Positions 1 to 5,260 of a stretch of DNA of 5,260 nucleotides are shown piece by piece (positions within the stretch are counted from its first letter, which is position 1; the number at the start of each line of letters is the position of its first letter). The position numbers and the translations under genes are program-made. The DNA is taken from positions 1-5,260 of the forward strand of contig JAEUVI010000292.1 of the NCBI GenBank assembly GCA_016787105.1. Direction: 5' to 3'. Below the pieces are notes generated by a model. It ran no database searches. It saw nothing but the letters and a program-made list of their open reading frames with translations, and was not told where the DNA came from. Origin of the DNA: Chitinophagaceae bacterium (GTDB lineage Bacteria > Bacteroidota > Bacteroidia > Chitinophagales > Chitinophagaceae).

Positions 1-14
1 CCACAGCCTTATAT

Positions 15-22
15 TACCTTCG
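15..22 (+). promoter_or_regulatory. Probable Bacteroidota -7 promoter element for the GldB-like gene
   Basis: TACCTTCG matches the Bacteroidota housekeeping -7 consensus TAnnTTTG at all but one position. It ends 37 bases before the ATG at 60, which would give a 5' leader of about 30 bases. The matching -33 TTG would fall before the window starts, so it cannot be checked. The call rests on motif and position only. Confidence 0.45.
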
Positions 23-59
23 CACACAACATTGAAAAAACCCTTTCGTTAATACCATC

Positions 60-1091
60 ATGAAAAAACTACCTGTTTACAGTTTATTCCTCGCTGCTAT
101 TTTGTTTTCTTGCAAAGACAAAAACAATACGCCGGATGTATCCGCAGTAAAAGCAGATATAAAACTGGAACGCTTTGACCAGGACTTTTTCTCTATTGAC
201 ACGAATGGGATAGAAAAACCATTATCAAACCTTCAAATAAAATACCCGGTATTGTTACCGGTTTTTATACAAAATATTCTGGGTGTTGACAGTGCTCACC
301 TGGCTACTGGTATCTCTACTTTTATACGCCTTAGCAAATCGATTTATGATACAGTGAATATTGTTTTCAAAAACACAGATGGATTAAAAAAAGATTTTGA
401 ACAATCATTTAAATATGTAAAACATTATTTCCCTGAATATCCGATTCCTGCTATAAATACTATTATCGGGCCGATCGACCTGCTTGCGAAAACAAGCGAT
501 GGCTATTCACCCGATTTTATCGGGCCTGGGTTTTTAGGGATCAGCCTGCAATTTTATCTTGGTAAAAATTTTTCGCTATACAATGATGAATATTTTATAA
601 CGAATGTAGCGCCGCAATACCGCAGCCGTCGTTTTGAAAAAGACTATATCGTACCTGATGCAATGAAGCTGGTAGTAGATGATTTATTTCCGGATAAAAC
701 CAGCGGCCGCCCACTGATAGAGCAAATCATTGAAAAAGGAAAACAATTGTGGCTACTGGATAAATTTTTACCTCAAACAGCCGATTCCTTAAAAACAGGT
801 TTTACAGCCGACCAGTTGGAATGGTGCAGCCTTAACGAAGGCCTGATCTGGAACCAGATCATTTCAAATGATAACCTGTACTCAGTCGACCCTACAACCA
901 TTCAAATTTATATTGGCGAGTCTCCCACAACACAAACAATGCCGGGCGAGTCTCCGGGTAATATTGGCCCGTGGATCGGTCGCCAGGTCGTCAGGAAGTT
1001 TGCAGAAAAAAAATCCGGCATCAGCCCCGTTGAGTTAATGCGGACAGATGCAAAAAAAATTCTGGAGGAAGCAAAATACAAACCCAAATAA
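60..1091 (+). CDS. gldB: GldB-like gliding motility lipoprotein
   Basis: This is a 343-residue envelope lipoprotein. Residues 1-17 form a lipoprotein signal (basic MKK, a hydrophobic stretch, then lipobox LFSC), so Cys18 should be lipidated. The next residues, KDK, are charged, as in Bacteroidota lipoproteins. The mature part starts with the GldB-like ERFDQDFF (37-44) and carries the C-terminal family block: YSVDP (274-278), the conserved SPGNIGPWIGRQVV (298-311), then a short helix. Length fits GldB homologues of about 320-350 residues. In Flavobacterium johnsoniae GldB is needed for gliding, but its biochemical role is unknown; many non-gliding Bacteroidota keep homologues, so motility here is inference. 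The ATG at 60 is chosen because it starts a complete signal peptide. The gene appears to be transcribed alone: a promoter element precedes it and a stem-loop follows. The family call is from remembered motifs, so a divergent GldB-related lipoprotein is the main alternative. Confidence 0.8.
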   Translation: MKKLPVYSLFLAAILFSCKDKNNTPDVSAVKADIKLERFDQDFFSIDTNGIEKPLSNLQIKYPVLLPVFIQNILGVDSAHLATGISTFIRLSKSIYDTVNIVFKNTDGLKKDFEQSFKYVKHYFPEYPIPAINTIIGPIDLLAKTSDGYSPDFIGPGFLGISLQFYLGKNFSLYNDEYFITNVAPQYRSRRFEKDYIVPDAMKLVVDDLFPDKTSGRPLIEQIIEKGKQLWLLDKFLPQTADSLKTGFTADQLEWCSLNEGLIWNQIISNDNLYSVDPTTIQIYIGESPTTQTMPGESPGNIGPWIGRQVVRKFAEKKSGISPVELMRTDAKKILEEAKYKPK

Positions 1092-1148
1092 TTGTTTCCT
1101 GAATTATTAAGCCCGCTCCCGCTTTATTCCCTATATTGTGCGCTTTAG

Positions 1149-1174
1149 AGCCAGTATTTTACTGGCTTGTTTTG
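1149..1174 (+). terminator. Stem-loop, likely terminator of the GldB-like gene
   Basis: AGCCAGTA (1149-1156) and TACTGGCT (1160-1167) form a perfect 8-bp stem around a TTT loop. A T-rich but interrupted tail (TGTTTTG) follows. It begins 57 bases after the upstream stop and ends 22 bases before the desaturase start, so it most likely ends the first transcript. Because the T-tract is broken by G, read-through is possible, and it could instead act as a hairpin in the desaturase leader. Confidence 0.55.
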
Positions 1175-1189
1175 TGATAAATAAACAAC

Positions 1190-2239
1190 ATGAAGGTTCT
1201 CAGCACCCTTACAGATCCCATATACATTCCAAAAGAAAAATTTTCATGGTATGATAACTTATGGTTGCGTATTATAAATGACAAAAGGGATCTTCCTTTT
1301 ATTTACCTTTTAACATCTATTCACATTTTCATAATACCCGCGGCTATTATTTTATTTACTCCAATACTGAAAGGCTGGTGGTGGTGGGCCCTTGCCATTC
1401 CTTATTTTTATGTTGCACAATTTTATTATAAAGGTCGTTTTGGATTAATGTTTCATTGCATTTGCCATCGTAAATGTTTTAAAGCACCTTACCAGTGGCT
1501 GCACACTTATATAACATGGATTGTATGCCCGCTATTTGGACATGCTCCGGAAAGTTATTTCAGCCATCACATGGGCATGCACCATGTAGAAAATAATATG
1601 GAGGATGATACGAGTAGCACCATGAACTACCAACGAGACAGTGTCAGCAATTTTCTGCTTTATTTTTTTACATTTCTTTTTTCCGGTGCACGTGATACCT
1701 TCTTTTATCTTTTCTACCGTAAAAGAAAAAAACTATACGCCCGTCTTACCTTTGGAGAATATGCATTTCTTGCCATTTGCATTGCTTTGTGCTTTTTAAA
1801 TCTAAAAGCCGCATTGATGGTATACATCATTCCATTTGTATTTGCAAGATTGGTAATGATGCTCGGCAACTGGACACAGCACGCATTCATCGATAGTAAT
1901 GAGCCTGAAAATTTGTACAAAAGTTCAGTAAACTGTATCAACACAAAATATAATCATGTATGCTGGAATGATGGCTACCATATCATTCATCATTTGCGCC
2001 CGGGATTGCATTATACAGAAATGCCCGGCGAATTTTTAAAGAGAAAAGATGAGTTTGCAGCCAATAAAGCGATTGTATTTGACGGTATACATTACCTGCA
2101 TATTTTTACTTACCTGCTTACAAAACGATATGATAAACTTGCGGATAATCTTGTAAACATCAATAATTCTTACGGGAGTAAAGAAGAAGCGATGGCCTTG
2201 CTCAGGGAGAGAACAAGAAAAATTAAAAGAGAACTCTAA
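1190..2239 (+). CDS. Membrane fatty acid desaturase family protein
   Basis: This 349-residue integral membrane protein belongs to the di-iron fatty acid desaturase/hydroxylase superfamily. Such enzymes use O2 and an electron donor to insert a double bond (or a hydroxyl) into an acyl chain. The histidine ligands are visible: HxxxH at 89-93, HHxxxHH at 126-132, NWTQH at 227-231 and HxxHH at 264-268, the last inside WNDGYHIIHHLRPGLHY. Hydrophobic spans lie at about 38-60, 63-80, 153-176 and 188-225, so the His boxes face the cytoplasm as in the family. The C-terminus (about 310-349) is charged and probably cytosolic. No cytochrome b5 or ferredoxin domain is fused, so electrons must come from a separate protein. 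The ATG at 1190 is the first in frame and follows an A-rich stretch, usual for Bacteroidota. The stop overlaps that of convergent apaG. Substrate and double-bond position cannot be read from sequence; a hydroxylase of the same superfamily is possible. Confidence 0.82.
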   Translation: MKVLSTLTDPIYIPKEKFSWYDNLWLRIINDKRDLPFIYLLTSIHIFIIPAAIILFTPILKGWWWWALAIPYFYVAQFYYKGRFGLMFHCICHRKCFKAPYQWLHTYITWIVCPLFGHAPESYFSHHMGMHHVENNMEDDTSSTMNYQRDSVSNFLLYFFTFLFSGARDTFFYLFYRKRKKLYARLTFGEYAFLAICIALCFLNLKAALMVYIIPFVFARLVMMLGNWTQHAFIDSNEPENLYKSSVNCINTKYNHVCWNDGYHIIHHLRPGLHYTEMPGEFLKRKDEFAANKAIVFDGIHYLHIFTYLLTKRYDKLADNLVNINNSYGSKEEAMALLRERTRKIKREL

Positions 2240-2622
2240 TTATTTTTTGTCGGTACAATCATTTCAAAAGAAGGAATATTCACATCAAACATTCCTTTTG
2301 TACTCATGTTTTCCATTTGATAAGATCCTTGCATTTTCCCCATTTCAGTACGCAGGTTGCATCCACTTACATACTGGTATTTTTCGCCCGGTGATAATGT
2401 AGGCTGCACACCCACTACGCCTTCACCTTCTACTTCACGGTATGTACCATTACTGTCAAATATATTCCAGTGACGGCGGTATAGCTTTATGGAAAAGGAA
2501 TTGTGGTTTTCGATAGTAATGCGGTAGGCAAACATAAATTCCGACTGCAGCGGGTTACTGTAATCCGGTTGGTAGAAAGTTTCTACGCTTATTTCAACAC
2601 CTTCGGAAATTTTACTTGTCAT
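2236..2622 (-). CDS. apaG: ApaG domain protein (DUF525)
   Basis: This 128-residue cytosolic protein is a single ApaG domain with an immunoglobulin-like beta fold. The family signature is clear at residues 65-87: EGEGVVGVQPTLSPGEKYQYVSG, including the Gly-rich loop and the PGE turn. Upstream, AYRITIENHNSFSIKLYRRHWNIFDSNG (32-59) is the typical strand pair and HW segment. ApaG was linked to Co2+/Mg2+ resistance in Salmonella and E. coli, and the domain also occurs in F-box proteins as a binding module; its exact bacterial role is unsettled. The ATG at 2622 is preferred over an in-frame TTG at 2655 because it gives the normal family length and places ISEGVEISVETFY near the N-terminus. The gene stands alone: it is divergent from the isocitrate dehydrogenase gene and its stop overlaps that of the convergent desaturase gene by 4 bases. 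There is no apaH or ksgA next to it, unlike in enterobacteria. Confidence 0.9.
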   Translation of the reverse strand: MTSKISEGVEISVETFYQPDYSNPLQSEFMFAYRITIENHNSFSIKLYRRHWNIFDSNGTYREVEGEGVVGVQPTLSPGEKYQYVSGCNLRTEMGKMQGSYQMENMSTKGMFDVNIPSFEMIVPTKNN

Positions 2623-2647
2623 AAGCTTCAATGTAAATTTAGGCAAA

Positions 2648-2662
2648 ATCAACAAAGTTGAT
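2648..2662. promoter_or_regulatory. Short dyad in the apaG/icd divergent region, possible operator
   Basis: ATCAAC and GTTGAT form a perfect 6-bp inverted repeat around AAA. It lies 26-40 bases upstream of the apaG ATG and ends 41 bases before the icd -7 element. It overlaps a poor -7 match for apaG on the minus strand (CAACTTTG, 2660-2653). Position suits a regulator site, but a dyad this short occurs by chance in AT-rich DNA. Confidence 0.25.
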
Positions 2663-2703
2663 CATACTTGGGGAGAATTAGTATGCAATTCAGCACCAAC
2701 CCC

Positions 2704-2711
2704 TAATTTTG
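2704..2711 (+). promoter_or_regulatory. Bacteroidota -7 promoter element for the isocitrate dehydrogenase gene
   Basis: TAATTTTG is an exact match to the TAnnTTTG -7 consensus and ends 26 bases before the ATG at 2738, giving a predicted leader of about 20 bases. No good TTG -33 element sits at the expected 17-23-base spacing; the nearest TTG (2668-2670) is 33 bases away. The promoter may therefore need an activator or be weak. Confidence 0.55.
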
Positions 2712-2737
2712 GAGCACACTTAAAAAACTATCTCGAT

Positions 2738-4189
2738 ATGAAAATAGCTGTTGCAAAAGGCGATGGTATCGGCCCGGAAATAATGAACGCAGTACTTAAA
2801 ATATTTGAAGCCAATAAAGTACCACTTGAATATGAGTTTGTAGATATGGGAAAATGGGTTTTTGACAAAGGGTTTAATAACGGTATGACGCCGGAAGCTA
2901 AAATCGCTATTGAGTCGCTGGGTCTGCTTTTTAAAGGCCCGATGGAAACGCCAAAAGGAAAAGGCGTAAAAAGCATCAATGTTACCGCACGTAAAACCTG
3001 GAATACATTTGCAAACAAAAGAGCTTTTCTCAGCCTGCATGGAGTAGATACAGTTTTCAGTAAAGCAGGTATCCCGATTGATATTACAGTTGTTCGCGAA
3101 AACATTGAAGACACATATGGCGGAGTTGAGCATATGCTTACGCATGATGTGGCACTCAGTCGTCGTTTTATTACCCGCCCTGGCAGTATGCAGGTTATCC
3201 GTTATGCTTTTGAAATGGCAAGACAAAAAAAAGCCAAGCGAATTACTTGTGGTCATAAGGCCAATATCATGAAGATAACAGACGGTCTTTTTCTCGAATC
3301 ATTTTACGAAGTAGCAAAAGAATATCCCGATCTGAAAGCTGATGATATTATCGTAGATGACTTATGTATGAAATTAGTGACAAGGCCTGATAAATTTGAT
3401 GTAGTGGTGCTAACCAACCTGCAGGGAGATATTGTGAGTGATTTATGCGCCGGCCTTGTTGGTGGATTGGGTTTTGCGCCTTCAGCTAATATTGGAGACC
3501 ATATTTCAATTTTTGAAGCTGTACATGGCACCGCTCCGGATATTGCAGGAAAAAATATTGCTAACCCAACAGCACTTTTATTAAGTGGCATAGCAATGCT
3601 GCGGCATGTAGGCCTTACCGGTAATGCCGGAGAAATTGAAAATGCATTATTGTATACGCTGGAAAGCGGTGTTCATACCGGTGATTTTGGTGATAAGTCA
3701 ACACCATCCGTAAATACAACACAGTTTGCAGAAGCTATTATCAGCAATTTTGGAAAGAAGCCTGAGCAATGGGCAACAGAAATCATTCCTAATAAACCAG
3801 GTACGCCTACTCCATTTAAATTGGTACAAAACTCAATGATGGTTTCAAAAGAAGGAATTAACGAAACTATTATTGGTGTTGATCTATTTATAGAAAGTGA
3901 AGAACAACCGGAAGCGATTGCCCATAAATGCCAACGACATGCCGGTGTTAAATTCAAGCTGGTTAATATCAGCAACCGCGGTACACAGGTTTGGCCCACA
4001 GGTTCAGTGTATACCAACCTGGTAAACCAATACAATGTGCGTTTTGAAAGTCTTGACGATTCTCCGCTCAATCAGCAGGATGTAATCAGCTTATATGTAA
4101 GCATGAGTGGTAATTTCAAAATCTGCTCTCATGAATTGCTGAATAGCTGGGATGGAAAAAAATCGTATAGCCTGGCGCAGGGACAGTAA
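2738..4189 (+). CDS. icd: Isocitrate dehydrogenase, extended Thermus/Rickettsia-type form
   Basis: This 483-residue cytosolic TCA-cycle enzyme oxidatively decarboxylates isocitrate to 2-oxoglutarate. Residues 1-343 are the isocitrate/isopropylmalate dehydrogenase fold, opening with GDGIGPEI (8-15). Substrate residues are present: Ser79 and Asn81 in VKSINVTAR, Arg85, Arg95, Arg120 and Tyr127 in RENIEDTYGG, Lys174 in GHKANIMK, and Asp207, Asp231 and Asp235 for metal. Ser79 lies where E. coli AceK phosphorylates Ser113. The nucleotide loop is HGTAPDIAGKNIANP (263-277): Asp268-Ile269 replace the Lys-Tyr of NADP enzymes, pointing to NAD+ although relatives are usually labelled NADP-dependent. Residues 345-483 are an extra C-terminal domain, including VDLFIES (381-387) and NRGTQVWPTG (413-422), as in Thermus (about 496 residues) and Rickettsia (about 483); in Thermus it contributes to subunit assembly. 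Isopropylmalate dehydrogenase is excluded by the SxN motif and the length. The gene appears monocistronic, with its own promoter element and a strong terminator inside the convergent neighbour. Confidence 0.93.
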   Translation: MKIAVAKGDGIGPEIMNAVLKIFEANKVPLEYEFVDMGKWVFDKGFNNGMTPEAKIAIESLGLLFKGPMETPKGKGVKSINVTARKTWNTFANKRAFLSLHGVDTVFSKAGIPIDITVVRENIEDTYGGVEHMLTHDVALSRRFITRPGSMQVIRYAFEMARQKKAKRITCGHKANIMKITDGLFLESFYEVAKEYPDLKADDIIVDDLCMKLVTRPDKFDVVVLTNLQGDIVSDLCAGLVGGLGFAPSANIGDHISIFEAVHGTAPDIAGKNIANPTALLLSGIAMLRHVGLTGNAGEIENALLYTLESGVHTGDFGDKSTPSVNTTQFAEAIISNFGKKPEQWATEIIPNKPGTPTPFKLVQNSMMVSKEGINETIIGVDLFIESEEQPEAIAHKCQRHAGVKFKLVNISNRGTQVWPTGSVYTNLVNQYNVRFESLDDSPLNQQDVISLYVSMSGNFKICSHELLNSWDGKKSYSLAQGQ

Positions 4190-4196
4190 TGCATTA

Positions 4197-4613
4197 TTAG
4201 CGCACATATTCTTCAATCCATTCAAGGCTATCAGGATATGGAACATTATAATCCTTAAACATAGCCTTTGTAAGCAACATTTGATTGTTGCTTATTTTTT
4301 TTGGGCAATATATTACAGGAAACTTTCTCCCGATTAAAGATTCACAAAAAGCAGAAGACAAATCGCAATATCCCGTGCTGCCATGATATTCTTTATTGGA
4401 AACAAAAAAAGTAAAGTCTACACCTCCGCAAGTGTGCTTCTGATTAGTGTTCGTCCCGGTAATTGTACCAAAGGTGATAACATTATTTAAACTAAGATTA
4501 TATCTATCAATCAATGAAATTATTATTAAATATCCAAAAGAAGCAATAGCCACGATTTGAAAAACCGTCCAAAATACCTTTCTTCGCCTATTTCTCCGAT
4601 GTAATCTATTCAT
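4197..4613 (-). CDS. Small one-pass membrane protein, DUF3592-like
   Basis: This 138-residue protein has a very basic N-terminus (RLHRRNRRRK, 3-12), one hydrophobic helix (about 14-35) and a C-terminal domain that should lie outside the cytoplasm by the positive-inside rule. The domain has the pattern of DUF3592-like proteins: a GTITGT strand (49-54), FTFFVSNKEYHGS (67-79), then GRKFPVIYCPKKISNNQML (95-113) and a tail PYPDSLEWIEEY. Four cysteines (62, 83, 90, 103) lie in this domain and could form two disulfides. The function is unknown; I recognise the type from Bacteroidota genomes but cannot assign a family firmly. It starts 8 bases after the stop of the LytTR regulator gene, so the two are almost certainly co-transcribed. 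Its stop is 7 bases from that of convergent icd. Oddly, codons for residues about 104-115 contain the icd terminator on the other strand. Confidence 0.72.
   Translation of the reverse strand: MNRLHRRNRRRKVFWTVFQIVAIASFGYLIIISLIDRYNLSLNNVITFGTITGTNTNQKHTCGGVDFTFFVSNKEYHGSTGYCDLSSAFCESLIGRKFPVIYCPKKISNNQMLLTKAMFKDYNVPYPDSLEWIEEYVR
4271..4302 (+). terminator. Strong intrinsic terminator for icd, inside the antisense gene
   Basis: TAAGCAACA (4271-4279) and TGTTGCTTA (4286-4294) form a perfect 9-bp stem around a 6-base loop, extendable by a G-U pair. Eight unbroken Ts follow at 4295-4302. It lies 81 bases past the icd stop, so the icd message would have a 3' untranslated tail of about 113 bases that is antisense to the end of the membrane-protein gene. 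On the minus strand the stem is not followed by Ts, so it should act in one direction only. Confidence 0.8.
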
Positions 4614-4626
4614 AGATTTTTCTATG
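4611..4626 (-). promoter_or_regulatory. Dyad spanning regulator stop and downstream start codon
   Basis: On the minus strand CATAGA-AAAA-TCTATG is a perfect 6-bp inverted repeat with a 4-base loop. It contains the TAG stop of the LytTR gene in one arm and the ATG of the membrane-protein gene at the end of the other. In RNA it could mask the start until the upstream ribosome melts it, which would couple translation of the two genes. The stem is AT-rich and weak, so this is speculative. Confidence 0.3.
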
Positions 4627-5260
4627 AAGTAATCAATTTCAAAAAATCGTCCTTCTTGCGTTTCGCGATACTTATAGTGTCGCCATTTTGCATAATGACC
4701 TCACCGGTTTCACCATCTTTGTATTTTTTGATATAGGCAAGATTGATAAGGTGCGATGTGTGAATCCGGAAAAAGCGATATTTCAGTAAAAGCTCTTCAA
4801 GGTCTTTGAGATGCATTGTAACCGGTATCTTCTGACCGCCCGTCAGAATAACGTTTGTCAGGTTATTATCTATTTCAATCCTGATTATATTTTTTATATC
4901 AAAAAAATCAATACCATCGCTGGTAGTCATTGCAATTTTTTCATCCTGCGATTTTCTATCCGCAAGGCTTTGCTTCAGAATGCTGAGGCGTTCTCTTGTT
5001 TTTTTGATCCTGCTTTCCAATAGCCTGTCAACACAGGTTTGCAAATCTTTTACAGCTACAGGTTTTATGAGATAATCAAATGCGCTGATGCGTATTGCAT
5101 CAATCGCATATTGGTTGTAAGCTGTTACGAATACAATTTCAAACTCCACTTCTTCCATTTCATCTATCAGCTTAAAGCCATTCATCCGTGGCATTTCAAT
5201 ATCAAGGAAAACAACATCAGGTTTATAATGATGTATAAACAACATGGCTTCTTCGGGCTG
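4622..5260 (-). CDS. LytTR family response regulator (5' end beyond window)
   Basis: The visible 212 residues are a two-component response regulator of the LytTR (AlgR/AgrA/LytR) type; the reading frame is open to the window edge. The receiver domain shows beta-3 PDVVFLDIEMPRMNGF, with the phospho-acceptor Asp at visible residue 20 (codon 5203-5201), the conserved Thr46 in FVTAYNQYAI, switch Tyr63 and Lys66 in DYLIKP. A helical, charged linker (about 80-105) joins it to the LytTR DNA-binding domain (about 108-212), recognised by the IKNIIRIEIDNNLTNVIL strand block, RFFRIHTSHLINLAYIKKY and the final GDTISIAKRKKDDFLKLI. About 35-45 residues, including beta-1 and the acidic pair, should lie outside the window, as the family is about 240-250 residues. 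The in-frame ATG at 5245 is internal to the receiver and is not the start. A sensor histidine kinase of the LytS type often lies upstream, but cannot be seen here. The gene is co-directional with the membrane-protein gene that follows. Confidence 0.92.
   Translation of the reverse strand, partial: QPEEAMLFIHHYKPDVVFLDIEMPRMNGFKLIDEMEEVEFEIVFVTAYNQYAIDAIRISAFDYLIKPVAVKDLQTCVDRLLESRIKKTRERLSILKQSLADRKSQDEKIAMTTSDGIDFFDIKNIIRIEIDNNLTNVILTGGQKIPVTMHLKDLEELLLKYRFFRIHTSHLINLAYIKKYKDGETGEVIMQNGDTISIAKRKKDDFLKLITS

Noticed and set aside
1167..1174. TTGTTTTG as a -7 element for the desaturase gene
   Set aside because: It lacks the key A at position two, has no -33 TTG at a suitable distance and overlaps the terminator tail.
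2271..2299. AAGGAAT / ATTCCTT stem followed by TTTT, possible desaturase terminator
   Set aside because: Only two G-C pairs, a 13-base loop and a short T-run inside apaG coding sequence; too weak to call.
2653..2655. In-frame TTG as an alternative apaG start, adding 11 residues
   Set aside because: The extra residues are not typical of ApaG, and the ATG at 2622 gives the usual family length and N-terminus.
2720..3256. Long minus-strand open frame opposite the isocitrate dehydrogenase gene
   Set aside because: It is the mirror of a well-recognised enzyme gene and its translation has no recognisable domain; other antisense frames in 3304-4071 are rejected for the same reason.
4161..4182. CCTG-CGC-CAGG minus-strand hairpin before a T-run, as terminator of the regulator operon
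   Set aside because: The stem has only four base pairs and the T-run is about eight bases away, so it does not fit an intrinsic terminator.
4187..4196. 10-bp palindrome TAATGCATTA covering the icd stop codon
   Set aside because: No loop and AT-rich, so it cannot form a useful hairpin; likely chance at the junction.
4622..5245. Regulator gene read as complete from the ATG at 5245
   Set aside because: The frame stays open to the window edge and this start would remove the first strand and acidic residues of the receiver domain.

Overview
The window looks like an ordinary chromosomal segment of a Bacteroidota bacterium, most likely Chitinophagaceae or a relative. The reasons are a GldB-type gliding lipoprotein with a lipobox, AT-rich DNA, starts preceded by A-rich stretches rather than Shine-Dalgarno sites, promoter elements of the TAnnTTTG kind, and a LytTR response regulator next to a small membrane protein. 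There is no sign of a mobile element, CRISPR array, tRNA or rRNA.

Layout, left to right. (1) 60-1091 (+) encodes a GldB-like lipoprotein, with a likely promoter -7 element just upstream and a stem-loop after it. (2) 1190-2239 (+) encodes a membrane fatty-acid desaturase-type di-iron protein with its histidine boxes intact. (3) 2236-2622 (-) encodes ApaG; it converges on the desaturase gene and the two stop codons overlap. (4) 2738-4189 (+) encodes a 483-residue isocitrate dehydrogenase of the Thermus/Rickettsia type with a C-terminal extension. It is divergent from apaG across a 115-bp gap that holds a good -7 element and a short dyad. (5) 4197-4613 (-) encodes a small one-pass membrane protein with a DUF3592-like outer part. 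(6) 4622-5260 (-) encodes a LytTR response regulator whose N-terminus lies beyond the right edge. Genes 6 and 5 form a tight operon read leftward.

The genes do not form one pathway. They are a mix of envelope/motility, lipid modification, central metabolism (TCA cycle) and signalling. I found no convincing undescribed system. The most useful points are: a strong intrinsic terminator for the isocitrate dehydrogenase gene that lies inside the opposite-strand membrane-protein gene; cofactor-site residues suggesting that the isocitrate dehydrogenase uses NAD+ although its relatives are usually labelled NADP+; and a small dyad joining the stop codon of the regulator gene to the start codon of its downstream partner.
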